NCBI RefSeq assembly: GCF_030687895.1
Contig: NZ_CP117452.1
Coordinates: forward strand, 3,799,501 to 3,863,500
Source of the DNA: Pseudomonas sp. FP198
Lineage (GTDB): Bacteria; Pseudomonadota; Gammaproteobacteria; Pseudomonadales; Pseudomonadaceae
Length of the DNA: 64,000 nt
Direction of reading: 5' to 3'
Shown here in pieces: positions 1-9,239 of the stretch; position 1 is the first letter of the stretch, and each line of letters starts with the position of its first letter. Position numbers and translations under genes: made by a program. Below the pieces are notes generated by a model, which worked only from the letters and a program-made list of their open reading frames with translations, did no database searches and was not told where the DNA came from.

Positions 1-775
1 TGAAGTTGGCGTCGATCCACAGCTGGTCCAACGGGATCACCGCCATCAGCGCCGTGCCCGGCTGCACGCGTTGCCCGAGCTGAACGGTGCGCTTGGCGAC
101 GTAACCGGTCACCGGCGCAATCAAGGTGCTGCGGGCATTGCTCAGGTAAGCCTGGCGCAGTTGCGCGGCCGCCGCCTGCACGTCGGGATGGTTCGACACC
201 ACGGTGTCATCCACCAGCGCGCTGGTCGTCATGAGTTGTTGCCGGGCATTGGCCAGGGCGTTCTGCGCCGAGGTCAGGTCGTCCCGGGCGTGGGACAGTT
301 CTTCCTGGGAAATCGCCCCGCCGGCCGCCAGGTTCTTGCGTCGGTTGTAGTTTTCCCGGGCCTTCTGCACTTCCGCTTCCTGCGCATGTACCTGCGCTTT
401 CATGCCGTCGACATTGCTGTACAAACCACGCACCTGACGCACGGTATGGGCCAGGTTGGCCTGGGCACTTTGCAAGGCAACCTCGGCGTCGTTCGGGTCG
501 AACTGCACCAGCACCTGGCCTTCGCGCACCAGGTCACCGTCATCGGCGCCAATGCTCACCACGGTGCCGGTGACTTGCGGGGTGATTTCCACCACGTTGC
601 CGTTCACGTAGGCATCGTCGGTGCTTTCGCTCCAGCGTCCATACAGTTCATGCCAGGCCCAGACACCGACGCCGGCGAGAATGACGATCAGGGCCAGGGC
701 CAGCAGCAACACCTTGCGCTTGCGCGGGTTGCCGCTGTCCTGTTGGGTTTCTTGGGTAGTTTCGGCAGTTGCCAT
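1..775 (-). CDS. emrA: EmrA/HlyD-family periplasmic membrane-fusion protein (3' end outside window)
   Basis: This is the adaptor subunit of a tripartite multidrug efflux pump, linking an inner-membrane MFS transporter (expected just beyond the window edge) to the outer-membrane factor encoded next to it. The ATG at 775 gives a polar N-terminus (MATAETTQETQQ), one membrane helix at about residues 23-42, then a lipoyl/barrel half-motif (DDAYVNGNVVEITPQVTGTV) and an alpha-helical coiled-coil hairpin rich in Ala, Gln and Glu. This order is typical of EmrA/FarA. About 258 residues are visible and the C-terminus is cut off. It lies 15 bp downstream of the outer-membrane factor gene on the same strand, so co-transcription from the marR promoter is expected. 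The family call is secure; the substrate is unknown. Confidence 0.9.
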   Translation of the reverse strand, partial: MATAETTQETQQDSGNPRKRKVLLLALALIVILAGVGVWAWHELYGRWSESTDDAYVNGNVVEITPQVTGTVVSIGADDGDLVREGQVLVQFDPNDAEVALQSAQANLAHTVRQVRGLYSNVDGMKAQVHAQEAEVQKARENYNRRKNLAAGGAISQEELSHARDDLTSAQNALANARQQLMTTSALVDDTVVSNHPDVQAAAAQLRQAYLSNARSTLIAPVTGYVAKRTVQLGQRVQPGTALMAVIPLDQLWIDANF

Positions 776-790
776 GACAAGTACCTCGAA

Positions 791-2260
791 TCAGTGAGTC
801 GGCGCGGTGGCGGCCGGAGTGGCCGAAGCGATGGTTTGGGTATCGAAACCACCGCCCAGGGCCTGCATCAGTTGGATCGACAGATCGATCTGCTCGGCAT
901 TGAGGGTCGCCAGTTGGCGCTGGGCCTGGAGCAGTTGTTGCTCGATGCTCAACACGTCCAGGTAATTGCCGATACCGGAACCGTAGCGCTGGACCACGGT
1001 GTCGTAGGAGTTGCGGGCGATATCCACCGCGTGTTGCTGGGCGCCGAGCTGCCGACCGATGTCGCGCAACTGGTTGATGGTGTCGCTGACGTCGCCAAGG
1101 GCCGTGACCAGGCTCTTGTTGTATTGCGCCACCGCCAGGTCGTAGTCGGCGTCCCGGGCATCCAGGTCCGCCCGCAGTCGGCCGCCGTCGAAGATCGGCA
1201 GCGACACGGTCGGCGCCACGTTGAAGAAACGACTGGGCGCGCCGAACATCGCGTCACCCAGCAGCGATTGCACCCCCGCCGCCGCGCTCAGGTTGAGGTT
1301 GGGGTAGAAGTTAGTCTTGCCGGCCTCGATGTTCTTGCTCGCCGCCTCGACCCGCCACCGCGCCGCGACCAGGTCCGGACGGCGGCCGAGCAACTCGGCC
1401 GGCAGATTAGACGGCAGTGCCACCGCGCTGGCCTGCAGCACGTTGGGCCGGGCGATTTCGTTGCCCCGGTCAGGGCCTTTACCCAGCAGCACCGCCAAGG
1501 CGATCTTTGTGCTTTGCAGGCGCTTTTCCGCGTCGATCAGCGTCGCATCGGCGCTGGCTTCGAGGCTTTCGGTCTGCTGGAACTGGTATTCGCTGTCGAT
1601 CCCGGCACCGAGACGGCGCTTGCCCAGGTCGAGCATCTGCCGCGTGCGCTTGAGGTCTTCATTGGCCAGGTCATAAATGATGTGGGCCTGGCCCAGGTCG
1701 CTGTAGGCCCGGGCCACGTCGGCGGCGAGGGTCAGTTGCGCGGCCTGGCGATCGATCTCGGCGGCGCGGGCCTGGCCCAGGGTCGCTTCCCAGGCGGCAC
1801 GTTGGCCGCCCCAGAGGTCGAAGTTGTAATTGAAATCCACGCTCAGCGAACGCAGCGTGCTATAGGCCCCGCCCTGCCCTTGCGGGTCCTGGTCACGGGC
1901 CAGGCGCGAACGGCTGACACTGCCGCTGGCGTCGAGGGTCGGCAGGCGCGCGGCATTCGCGGCATAGGCAGCGGCACTGGCCTGGTGCACCCGGGCGCTG
2001 GCGATCTGCATGTCCGGGCTGTCGCGCAGCGCTTCTCGGATCAAGCCGTCGAGCTGCGGATCGCCAAGGCTTTTCCACCAGTCGCTTTTCGGCCACGCGG
2101 CGGGCGACAGTTTGACCCCGGTCAGCGATTGCCCAGCCTGCAGGCTCTTGGCCTCCAGGCTGACGCCCTCGGTCTTCAGGCCGCTATAGCTGGCACAACC
2201 GGCGAGGCTCATGGCCAACAGCACCAGGCTCAGGCGGGTACGCAAGGTTTGATGTTTCAT
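791..2260 (-). CDS. Efflux outer-membrane factor lipoprotein, NodT/OprM family
   Basis: This is the TolC-like outer-membrane channel of the efflux pump, 489 aa. The N-terminus is a lipoprotein signal with lipobox L19-A20-G21-C22. Two internally similar OEP domains follow, with features typical of the NodT family such as PAELLGRRPDLVAARWRVEA near the middle. Its start overlaps the marR stop by 4 nt (ATGA), which implies translational coupling. The order regulator, outer-membrane factor, adaptor matches Pseudomonas EmrAB-type operons in which the OMF precedes emrA. Length fits the family (about 470-500 aa). No defects are visible. Confidence 0.93.
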   Translation of the reverse strand: MKHQTLRTRLSLVLLAMSLAGCASYSGLKTEGVSLEAKSLQAGQSLTGVKLSPAAWPKSDWWKSLGDPQLDGLIREALRDSPDMQIASARVHQASAAAYAANAARLPTLDASGSVSRSRLARDQDPQGQGGAYSTLRSLSVDFNYNFDLWGGQRAAWEATLGQARAAEIDRQAAQLTLAADVARAYSDLGQAHIIYDLANEDLKRTRQMLDLGKRRLGAGIDSEYQFQQTESLEASADATLIDAEKRLQSTKIALAVLLGKGPDRGNEIARPNVLQASAVALPSNLPAELLGRRPDLVAARWRVEAASKNIEAGKTNFYPNLNLSAAAGVQSLLGDAMFGAPSRFFNVAPTVSLPIFDGGRLRADLDARDADYDLAVAQYNKSLVTALGDVSDTINQLRDIGRQLGAQQHAVDIARNSYDTVVQRYGSGIGNYLDVLSIEQQLLQAQRQLATLNAEQIDLSIQLMQALGGGFDTQTIASATPAATAPTH

Positions 2261-2730
2261 TTGGCCCCCAATCGCAAGACGGTGATGGGGTCACCGGCGG
2301 CGAGCAGTATTTTCTTGAGGATGTCTTCGAGGGTTTGCAGCTCCTCGCGGCTGATGGCGCCCGCCAGTTGATTCATGGCGTCGGCGCCGATGAACGGCAG
2401 GCGATCGGCGAGGGCCTGGCCGGCGTCGGTCAGCACCAGACGAACCTGGCGCCGATCCTGTGCCGAGCGCTGGCGAACCAGGAAGCCCTTCTGCTCCAGG
2501 CGGTCGAGCATGCGGGTCATCGAGCCGCTGTCCAGCGACAGGTACCGGCACAGCTCAACCGGCGTATCGATGCCGTGCTGGGCCATGATGATCAACACCT
2601 TGAACTGCGCGGCAGTGATGCCGACGGGCTCCATGTGGGTGTCGATGATCCGGTCCTTGAGCGCCGCGGCGCGGCCAAGGAGCATGCCAAGATGGCAATT
2701 GTGGAATTCGTCCGGGGTGAAATGCTTCAT
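2257..2730 (-). CDS. MarR-family transcriptional regulator of the efflux operon
   Basis: A 157-aa winged helix-turn-helix protein. The recognition region (LSLDSGSMTRMLDRLEQKGF) is followed by the wing with the DxRxxR-type signature (SAQDRRQVRLVLTDAGQAL). Alpha-helical dimerisation segments flank it on both sides. It is the first gene of the operon and overlaps the next gene by 4 nt. Autoregulation is likely because two near-identical palindromes sit in its promoter (2745-2799). The MarR/EmrR class normally represses pump genes until a phenolic or lipophilic ligand binds; that is family knowledge and the ligand here cannot be read from sequence. Confidence 0.93.
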   Translation of the reverse strand: MKHFTPDEFHNCHLGMLLGRAAALKDRIIDTHMEPVGITAAQFKVLIIMAQHGIDTPVELCRYLSLDSGSMTRMLDRLEQKGFLVRQRSAQDRRQVRLVLTDAGQALADRLPFIGADAMNQLAGAISREELQTLEDILKKILLAAGDPITVLRLGAK

Positions 2731-2744
2731 CGGGATACCGTTAG

Positions 2745-2799
2745 CTGCCTAGGCAGTGAATGTATGTCGAGATGTTACTGCTTAGGCAGCAAATGTCAA
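2745..2799 (-). promoter_or_regulatory. MarR-type promoter with two palindromic operators
   Basis: Read on the minus strand, TTGACA (2794-2799) and TAACAT (2772-2777) are separated by 16 bp and form a near-consensus sigma-70 promoter 41 bp before the marR start. A 12-bp palindrome-like box (CTGCTTAGGCAG on the plus strand, 2778-2789) fills the spacer. A second, perfect copy (CTGCCTAGGCAG, 2745-2756) lies 33 bp away, about three helical turns, just past the expected transcription start. This layout suggests two MarR dimers bound on one DNA face blocking both polymerase binding and escape. The binding role is inferred. Confidence 0.75.
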
Positions 2800-2847
2800 A
2801 CAAATAGTTAGTTAGCTATGCATAACCAACAGAAATGAGAAAACACA

Positions 2848-2937
2848 TGTGGGAGCGAGCTTGCTCGCGATAGCGGTCTGTCAGCCTGCGAATAGGTTGA
2901 ATGTGATACCGCTATCGCGAGCAAGCTCGCTCCCACA
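2848..2937. repeat. REP pair (facing palindromes, REPIN-like)
   Basis: Two copies of the Pseudomonas REP core (GTGGGAGCGAGCTTGCTCGC) in inverted orientation flank a variable centre. The pair can fold into a long cruciform or RNA hairpin. It lies between marR and the 3' end of tamB, a typical extragenic position. Confidence 0.9.
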
Positions 2938-2953
2938 GGGACTTGGGGAAAGG

Positions 2954-5900
2954 TCAGAAATCGCGCTTGTAGAAGATATCCAGCGAGCTGGCGACGCCGC
3001 TGGCGGCTTCGAGGTAGACCTTCTTGCTCAGCTTGTAGCGCAGGGCGATGGTATTGGCCGGTTCGAACACCCCGACGCCGTAGCGCAGGCTGAGTTTTTC
3101 CGACAGGTTGCCGCTGGCGACCACGCTGGTTTCGTTGCCGCTGCCCTGAGTGTCGAGTTGGAAATCCTCGATCCCGAGGTTGTTGGCCAGGCTGGTGGTC
3201 ACGCCGGAACTGCCCATCAAGCCCAGGCCCAGTGCAGCCTGGGCGACCATGTTGTTGTCCTCGCCGGTGGTACTCAGCGGCCGGCCCAGCACCAGATAGG
3301 ACAACGCCTGCTCCTGGCTCATGGCCGGCTCCGAGAAGATTTGCGTGGTGGGTTGCTCGGCGCTGCCGCTCAAGCGGATGCCGGCAATCACATCGTCGGT
3401 CTGGCGGATCGCCTCGATGTCCAGGTACGGCTGATCGATAGGCCCGGCGAACAACAAGCGCGCCCGGCGCACCGTCAACCGCTGCCCATAGGCCCGATAG
3501 CGGCCGTCGTTGAGCCAGAGCTCGCCGCGCGTGTCCATGTTGTCGCCGATGTGCACCTGTCCCTGGACGTTGGCGGTGAGCCCGAATCCGGAAAAGGCGA
3601 GCTTCTCCTGGCCGACGATCACGTCGATGTCCATCGCCATGGCCATCGGTGCCTTGCCCTCTTCGGTCTGGTGGCCGACGATCACCGTGTCGTCCGAAAC
3701 CTTGACGGTCGACGGCGGCAGTTCGCGAATGGTGATCTCGCCCTTCGGCACCAGGACTTTGCCGGCAATCGCCAGCCGCTCGCCCTGCAGCGTGATCTTC
3801 AAGTTCGGCGCCACGTCCAGCACCGCATAGGGCTCGACGGTCACTGGCAGCTGCGAGCCCTTGAGGGCCAGGTCCATGGTCAGCGCGTCGCCCCAGCCGA
3901 TGTTCCCGGTCAGGCGGCCCTGCCCGTTCTTGCCACTTTTCCAATCGCCATCCAGACGCACCGTTTCACCGGCGATCATCGCCCGCAGTTGCAAGGCTTC
4001 GACGCTGACCGGCAGTTCCGGGCCGGACACTTCGCCGTCACTGAGCACCAGGTTGCCGTTGACCTGCGGCGCGAGCAACCCGCCGGACAGCGTGCCACTG
4101 CCGTTCAAGTGGCCCGTCAGGGTTTCCACCATCGGCACGAACGGACGGGCGACGGACAGGTCCAGGCCGCTCAGGCGGAACGAACCGCTCAGCGGCTTGC
4201 TCGCTGGCAACGGATTGATCCGCGCCTGGACCATCAGTTCGCCGAGCCTGGCGCCGACGAAATTCAGATCGGTATCGATGCGCGTGGGTGTCAGGCGGCT
4301 GTCGAGCGTCAGGGTCTGGTAGGGGAAGTCCAGCCACTGTTCTTTATCCCGAATGCGCAACGTGCCGCCGCTGGCATCCACCAGCACCCGGCCATTCGGG
4401 CCGCTGGCCGGCAGGTCCAGTTGCAGGTCGGCGTTGAGCCGGCCTTGCCAGGCAAAATCCTTGGGCATCCACTGGGCCAGGCTTTCGATGGGGAATTGCT
4501 TGAGGTGATAGCGCAGCTTCGGCTCCGGCATCAGCCGCTGGTCTTCGCCGCACAGGCTGGCCTGGCCGGAGCGCCAGCAGTGGGCACCGAAATTCAACGT
4601 GCCATTGGCCAACCGTTCCAGCTTCGCTGGCGCTTGCAGGCGCCAGTCCTGACCGCCGACCTGCAGGTCGCCACTGGCCAGACGTCCTCGCCAGTTGCCT
4701 TGATCCAGCGTGCCATCAAGGGCCAGGCTGGTTTTCAACTGGGGCCCTTGCAGGTCGACCTGCAGTTTCTGTTGCTTGATATCGCCCTGTCCGCTCAGCG
4801 TCAGGACGCCAAGGGCGGTGTCGCCGCTGCGGATACCGCTGGCCTTGAGATCGACTTTGCCCCGTTGCGCGCCGTCGAGCGTCGCGTCCAGGTTCAGGCT
4901 TTGCAGATGACTGTCCTGAAACGCCAGCTGCGTGCCTTGCAAGTCGAGCTTGCCTTGGGGGGCCTTGAGCGTGCCGGCCACGTCGACACGCCCGCTGACC
5001 TGACCGCGCAACTGCGGCCAGAGCTGGGCCAGGCGCGCAAGCTTGATGTCGATCTGGCCGGTCAGTTGCTGTTGCAGGCTGCCCGTGCCGCTGATGCGGT
5101 TGTCGCCGAGGCGGATATCCAGTGCGCCGAGCTTCCATTGTTCGCCGGCGCCGCTGGCCTTGGCCTGGAACAGCGCCGGCTGGCCGCGCAACTTGCCCTT
5201 GAGGTCCACGTCCGCGTCGAGTTCCATGCGCTGGTTTTTCATCGAGCCTTTACTGCGCAACGGTCCGGCCAGCGTGCCGGGCAGTTCGGCGAGCCAGTAC
5301 GCCGGATTGACCGATGACAGTTGCAGCGCGGTGTCCCAGGCGATGCCGTCGGCAAATTGCAGGTCCAGATGTCCTTCGGCCTTGCCCTGCCCGGCGGCGA
5401 GCTTGAGTTCCGGCAAGTGGATTTGCGTCAGGTTGCCGCTGAACGGGCTGCCCAGGCTGAACGCCCCGGCGGGACCGTCCAGCGCCGCCTGGAAATTGCC
5501 CAGGTACTGGCCGTCGGTGTACGAGACTTCGCCATTAAAACTGCGCAGTGTGACTTGCGGCTCGTCGATCAGCGGATAAAGGCGATGCCAGGGGAAATCC
5601 AGCCAGGCGACTTTTGCTTCGGCGTTCAGCCCTTCACGCCAATCCAGCTGCCCGGTGAGCTTGAGGGTCTGCTGATTGCCGGCGTCGAGATCCAGCCCGG
5701 CGACTTGCGCGCCATTGGCGTCCACCTTGCCTTGCAGCAGCAACGCCACCGGCCCCTTTTCGGCGGGCAGAGTCGCCTTGCCAAGCAGTTGATAACCGTT
5801 CTTCAGGTCGCCTTCGCCGGTCAGTTCCAGTTGGTTGAGCAGCAGCGTGTCCGGCAGATCGGCGCTGGCCTTGAAGCCGTCGGCGGTGATGCGCACCTTG

Positions 5901-6628
5901 GCCGGCAGGTTATCCGCCAGCGGTTGCAGTTCGCCCGTCAGGTGGCCTTGCAGATAACCACTGCTGTCGGCCGTGAGGTTGAGGGTCTTGAGCAGGTCGC
6001 CGGCGACTTTCAGCTCCAGTGCCCAAGGCGTCGCGCCCGGCGCCGGCAGGGTCAACTGGCCCGTCGCGTTCAGCGGCCAGTCGCCGCGCGGTTGCAGCAA
6101 GCCGGACAATTTCAGGCTCAGTTCGTCGCGCTGCAACTGCACCGAGTCGATCTGCAAACCCTCGGCGCTCCAGTGCGCCACCAGTTGCAGCCCCTTGAGC
6201 TGCTCGCTGCCGTTGAACGACAAGCTGCCTACCTGGACATCGCCCAGTTCGATCGCCAACGGCAAGTCCAGGTCCGGCAGGCTGATCGGGCCGCTGCTCG
6301 GTTCATCGGCGGTGGCTGGCAACTGCACGGCGATGGTGTCGGCCTTGAGCTGTTCGATGCACAGGGTCATGCGCAGCAGGCACGCCGGCGACCAGGCGAA
6401 GTTCGGCCGCTCCAGCGCCACCCGGCGGGTATCTTGCTGCCACAGCACCCGATCGGCGCTCCACTGCCCGCCCAGCCGTCCCTGGAAATTCTCCACGCTC
6501 AGGCCCGGCACCAGGCCGAGGGCCCAACGGCTGCCAAAGGCCGTGCCCAACACCATGCTCAAGGCCAGGACGACCGTCAGCAGCAACCCGGCGAGCGCCA
6601 GGAGCGTTATTTTCAAACCGCGATTCAC
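2954..6628 (-). CDS. tamB: TamB, inner-membrane component of the translocation and assembly module
   Basis: TamB is an AsmA-like bridge protein anchored in the inner membrane. It spans the periplasm and works with TamA in outer-membrane protein assembly and phospholipid traffic. The 1224-aa product begins with one membrane helix (about residues 7-28). Very long, repetitive beta-rich sequence follows (many L-x-G-x-L and DLQG-type strands), forming the hydrophobic groove. It ends with the conserved DUF490/TamB domain (last 300 residues or so), including RLSGSAEQPTTQIFSEPAMS and a C-terminus ending in aromatic DF. The start overlaps the tamA stop by 4 nt. Length is in the usual 1200-1260 range. 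A long antisense open frame covers it and is a GC-driven shadow. Confidence 0.95.
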   Translation of the reverse strand: MNRGLKITLLALAGLLLTVVLALSMVLGTAFGSRWALGLVPGLSVENFQGRLGGQWSADRVLWQQDTRRVALERPNFAWSPACLLRMTLCIEQLKADTIAVQLPATADEPSSGPISLPDLDLPLAIELGDVQVGSLSFNGSEQLKGLQLVAHWSAEGLQIDSVQLQRDELSLKLSGLLQPRGDWPLNATGQLTLPAPGATPWALELKVAGDLLKTLNLTADSSGYLQGHLTGELQPLADNLPAKVRITADGFKASADLPDTLLLNQLELTGEGDLKNGYQLLGKATLPAEKGPVALLLQGKVDANGAQVAGLDLDAGNQQTLKLTGQLDWREGLNAEAKVAWLDFPWHRLYPLIDEPQVTLRSFNGEVSYTDGQYLGNFQAALDGPAGAFSLGSPFSGNLTQIHLPELKLAAGQGKAEGHLDLQFADGIAWDTALQLSSVNPAYWLAELPGTLAGPLRSKGSMKNQRMELDADVDLKGKLRGQPALFQAKASGAGEQWKLGALDIRLGDNRISGTGSLQQQLTGQIDIKLARLAQLWPQLRGQVSGRVDVAGTLKAPQGKLDLQGTQLAFQDSHLQSLNLDATLDGAQRGKVDLKASGIRSGDTALGVLTLSGQGDIKQQKLQVDLQGPQLKTSLALDGTLDQGNWRGRLASGDLQVGGQDWRLQAPAKLERLANGTLNFGAHCWRSGQASLCGEDQRLMPEPKLRYHLKQFPIESLAQWMPKDFAWQGRLNADLQLDLPASGPNGRVLVDASGGTLRIRDKEQWLDFPYQTLTLDSRLTPTRIDTDLNFVGARLGELMVQARINPLPASKPLSGSFRLSGLDLSVARPFVPMVETLTGHLNGSGTLSGGLLAPQVNGNLVLSDGEVSGPELPVSVEALQLRAMIAGETVRLDGDWKSGKNGQGRLTGNIGWGDALTMDLALKGSQLPVTVEPYAVLDVAPNLKITLQGERLAIAGKVLVPKGEITIRELPPSTVKVSDDTVIVGHQTEEGKAPMAMAMDIDVIVGQEKLAFSGFGLTANVQGQVHIGDNMDTRGELWLNDGRYRAYGQRLTVRRARLLFAGPIDQPYLDIEAIRQTDDVIAGIRLSGSAEQPTTQIFSEPAMSQEQALSYLVLGRPLSTTGEDNNMVAQAALGLGLMGSSGVTTSLANNLGIEDFQLDTQGSGNETSVVASGNLSEKLSLRYGVGVFEPANTIALRYKLSKKVYLEAASGVASSLDIFYKRDF

Positions 6629-8352
6629 AACTCGGGCCCCATGGAAAAGTGCAGTCGAATGCCGCCGTCGTCGTCCATCGCATGGGCCAGGTCGAGACGG
6701 ATCGGGCCGACCGGCGAGACCCAGCGCACGCCGACGCCGACGCCGGTCTTGAGGCTTGGCAGCTCAAGGCTGTTGAAGGAGTTGCCCTGGTCGACGAAGG
6801 TCGCCACGCGCCATTTCTCCGCGACCGAATATTGATACTCGACGCTGGTGGCGACCATGTAGCGGCCACCGATGCGATCGCCCTCGGAGTTTTCCGGCGA
6901 CAGGCTCTGGTAGTCGTAGCCGCGCACGCTCTGGTCGCCACCGGCGAAAAAGCGCAGGGACGGCGGGATCGACTTGTAGCCGTTGGTGGCGCTGCCGCCC
7001 ACCTGGGCCCGGGCCAACAGGCGATGCTTGTCGAACACCGTGGTCAGGCCCTTGACCATGGCCGTGCCATACAAGAGGTTGTTGTCCGAGCCGAGTCCTT
7101 CCTTGGCGACCTTGGTGTCGAATTGCAGACGATAGCCGTTGTGCGGGTCGATGCGATTGTCGCTGCGCAGGTACGAATAGCTGACGCCGGGCATCAGCAA
7201 GGTGCTCAGGCCCGAATCGTCGCCGAGGCGGTATTCCTCGCGCTGCCACTTGAGCGACACCACCCGCTGCCAGCCGCTGGGCAGCTTGCTGTGCCATTCG
7301 GGGCCCACGGTCAGCAGTTTGCTGAGGGTGTCGGTGCCGGACAGTTCTTCATATTGATAGCCGCCGGCGTAGCGCAGCTTGTCGGTCAGCGGGGGGTCGA
7401 GCGGCACGTCGTACCAGAGGCCGACGTTTTGCCGGGGCGCCGATATTTCCGCTTCCCAGCCATAACTGTGGCCCTGGGGATTGACCCAGTGACGCGTCCA
7501 GTTGGCCTTGGCGCGCGGGCCGACGTCAGTGGAAAACCCCAGGCCCAGGCCCATGGTGCGCGGCTTGCGGGTGTCGAGCCGGACCGCCACCGGGATCACA
7601 TTGTCGGTGGCCGCGGTCGGCGCCGCATCAACGCGCACGCCTTCGAAATAACCGCTCGACTGCAAGGCCTGGTTGAGTTCGGCAATCAATTCGGAATCGT
7701 AGGGCGCGCCCGCCTTGAACGGCACCATGCGCTGCAGCAGGTCCTCGTCGAACGGCGTATCGCCGTCGAAACTGACCGGGCCCAGTGCGTAACGCGGGCC
7801 GCTGTCGTAGATCAGCTCGACATCGGCAACGCCGGCCTTGGGATCCACGCGCAATGTCTGGCTGACAAACTTTCCGCTGAAAAAACCATAACGCGAGGCC
7901 TGGTTCTGGATCGTTCGCTTGGCGTCTTCATAGCGTCCGTGATTGAGCACCGCACCCGGCTTGAGACCGGCGTTGTCCGGCACCCGGAAACTCTTCAGCG
8001 AGGCCGCCGGGCCGTCGACGCGGATCGTGACATTGCGCAGGTGCACCGGCTCGCCGGGGTCGATGGTCAGGATCAGGCGCGGGTTCTTGCCAGCCTTGAC
8101 CTCGCTGTCGATCTGCGGCTGGTAATAGCCGAGCGCCTGGGCCGCCTTGCGCGCCTGCTCCTCGGCGCCGCGACTGAAACGCAGCAGTGCCTCTTCGTCA
8201 CGCTCACCGAGGCCACCGATATAGCCCTCTACATTGGCCTTGAGCTCGTCGTTGGACGGTTTGACCCGTACATCCAATTCACTTTGTGCCAGCGCGGCGC
8301 AGCTGAGGGACAGCAAGAGCGCGCCACTGGTCATTCGTCCTGGGAAATTCAT
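6625..8352 (-). CDS. tamA: TamA, Omp85-family outer-membrane protein
   Basis: TamA is the outer-membrane partner of TamB. The 575-aa precursor has a signal peptide cleaved near residues 22-23 (CAALA/QSELDV). Three POTRA domains occupy about residues 25-265, including GLGERDEEALLRFSRGAEEQ and GPRYALGPVSFDGDTPFDED. The rest is a 16-strand Omp85 beta-barrel with the conserved GGDQSVRGYDYQSLSP segment, whose VRGY/F motif is diagnostic, and a C-terminal beta signal rich in aromatics (IRLHFSMGPEL). tamA and tamB overlap by 4 nt and form a two-gene operon. No recognisable promoter was identified with confidence in the 65 bp upstream. Confidence 0.95.
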   Translation of the reverse strand: MNFPGRMTSGALLLSLSCAALAQSELDVRVKPSNDELKANVEGYIGGLGERDEEALLRFSRGAEEQARKAAQALGYYQPQIDSEVKAGKNPRLILTIDPGEPVHLRNVTIRVDGPAASLKSFRVPDNAGLKPGAVLNHGRYEDAKRTIQNQASRYGFFSGKFVSQTLRVDPKAGVADVELIYDSGPRYALGPVSFDGDTPFDEDLLQRMVPFKAGAPYDSELIAELNQALQSSGYFEGVRVDAAPTAATDNVIPVAVRLDTRKPRTMGLGLGFSTDVGPRAKANWTRHWVNPQGHSYGWEAEISAPRQNVGLWYDVPLDPPLTDKLRYAGGYQYEELSGTDTLSKLLTVGPEWHSKLPSGWQRVVSLKWQREEYRLGDDSGLSTLLMPGVSYSYLRSDNRIDPHNGYRLQFDTKVAKEGLGSDNNLLYGTAMVKGLTTVFDKHRLLARAQVGGSATNGYKSIPPSLRFFAGGDQSVRGYDYQSLSPENSEGDRIGGRYMVATSVEYQYSVAEKWRVATFVDQGNSFNSLELPSLKTGVGVGVRWVSPVGPIRLDLAHAMDDDGGIRLHFSMGPEL

Positions 8353-8417
8353 GGCGCGGATGCTATCACGAGCTTGGGAGCCTGATAGAGCCGGACGCTT
8401 CGCAAAAGTTCGTCCGA

Positions 8418-9062
8418 TTATGCCGTCGCGCTGTGTAAAACCTGCGGGTTGGCGTGAAAGAACACATGCTCGCGGACCGGTCCTACCGCGATTTCGCCGA
8501 TTTCCTCATAGCCCTGGCGTTTATAAAATTCCAGGTAGCGCGGGTTGCCGGTATCGAGCACGACGCCTTGGGAATGCTCGTCCACCGCACACCAGTTATG
8601 GACTGCCGCAAGCAACTGCTCGCCGTAATGCTGACCCTGGAACTGCGGATGAACCCCCAGCAGCGGCAGCACATGGACCGCGTCCGATGGCAGGCAGGCC
8701 AGCACCGCGGCGTGATATTCCAGATAACGCCGGGTGCAACGAAACCCCGTGCTCAAGACCATGCGCAGGCGCCAGGCCCAGCTTTCGGTAATGCCCAGGC
8801 GCCGCTGCGGCGGGGCAATCAGGGCGATGCCGATCAGGCGGTCGTTGACCAACAGGCCGATGGCTGGCAGGTCCTGGAAGAAATGCTGCTTGACCAGTTC
8901 ACGCACCGTCGCCCGCACCCGCTGTTCGTAACCGGGACGCTCGGATTCGAACAGGTAGCTGAAGGTCGGCTCATGGCGGTAGGCCTGGTACAGCAATGAA
9001 CGCGCTTCGCGGGAATAGCCGCTGTCGAGCATGTGGATATCAGCGGTAATGGTGTCAGGCAT
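8418..9062 (-). CDS. GNAT-family N-acetyltransferase
   Basis: A 214-aa protein with a GNAT fold. The acetyl-CoA binding motif A is visible as LLGVHPQFQGQHYGEQLL, followed by the motif B region LDTGNPRYLEFYKRQGYEEI with the characteristic YxxxGF/Y turn. A good Shine-Dalgarno (AGGAG) precedes the ATG at 9062. It is monocistronic, 65 bp from tamA and divergent from xthA. The acceptor substrate cannot be inferred; such proteins acetylate small amines, peptides or protein N-termini. Confidence 0.85.
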   Translation of the reverse strand: MPDTITADIHMLDSGYSREARSLLYQAYRHEPTFSYLFESERPGYEQRVRATVRELVKQHFFQDLPAIGLLVNDRLIGIALIAPPQRRLGITESWAWRLRMVLSTGFRCTRRYLEYHAAVLACLPSDAVHVLPLLGVHPQFQGQHYGEQLLAAVHNWCAVDEHSQGVVLDTGNPRYLEFYKRQGYEEIGEIAVGPVREHVFFHANPQVLHSATA

Positions 9063-9239
9063 GGTGGTGGATCTCCTGGGCGAGGCTCGGTGAGGCCCTG
9101 CTCTTATTGACTACGAACCCGTCAGGGCTGCGATCGTTCCTACATGCCAGAGGACATTAGCAGTGCATTTGTCCTACCGCCACGCTGGCTCCCTTCCGAC
9201 ATGTCAGCTAGCATCGCAGTTTTGCCAGGACAGCCGACC

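Noticed and set aside
71..2371. 766-codon plus-strand open frame across the efflux genes
   Set aside because: It runs antisense to emrA and the outer-membrane factor, whose motifs are clear. Its protein is rich in His, Gln, Arg and Gly, the composition expected from the complement of high-GC coding DNA.
2849..5317. 822-codon plus-strand open frame over tamB
   Set aside because: Antisense shadow of tamB; starts inside a REP and shows no domain.
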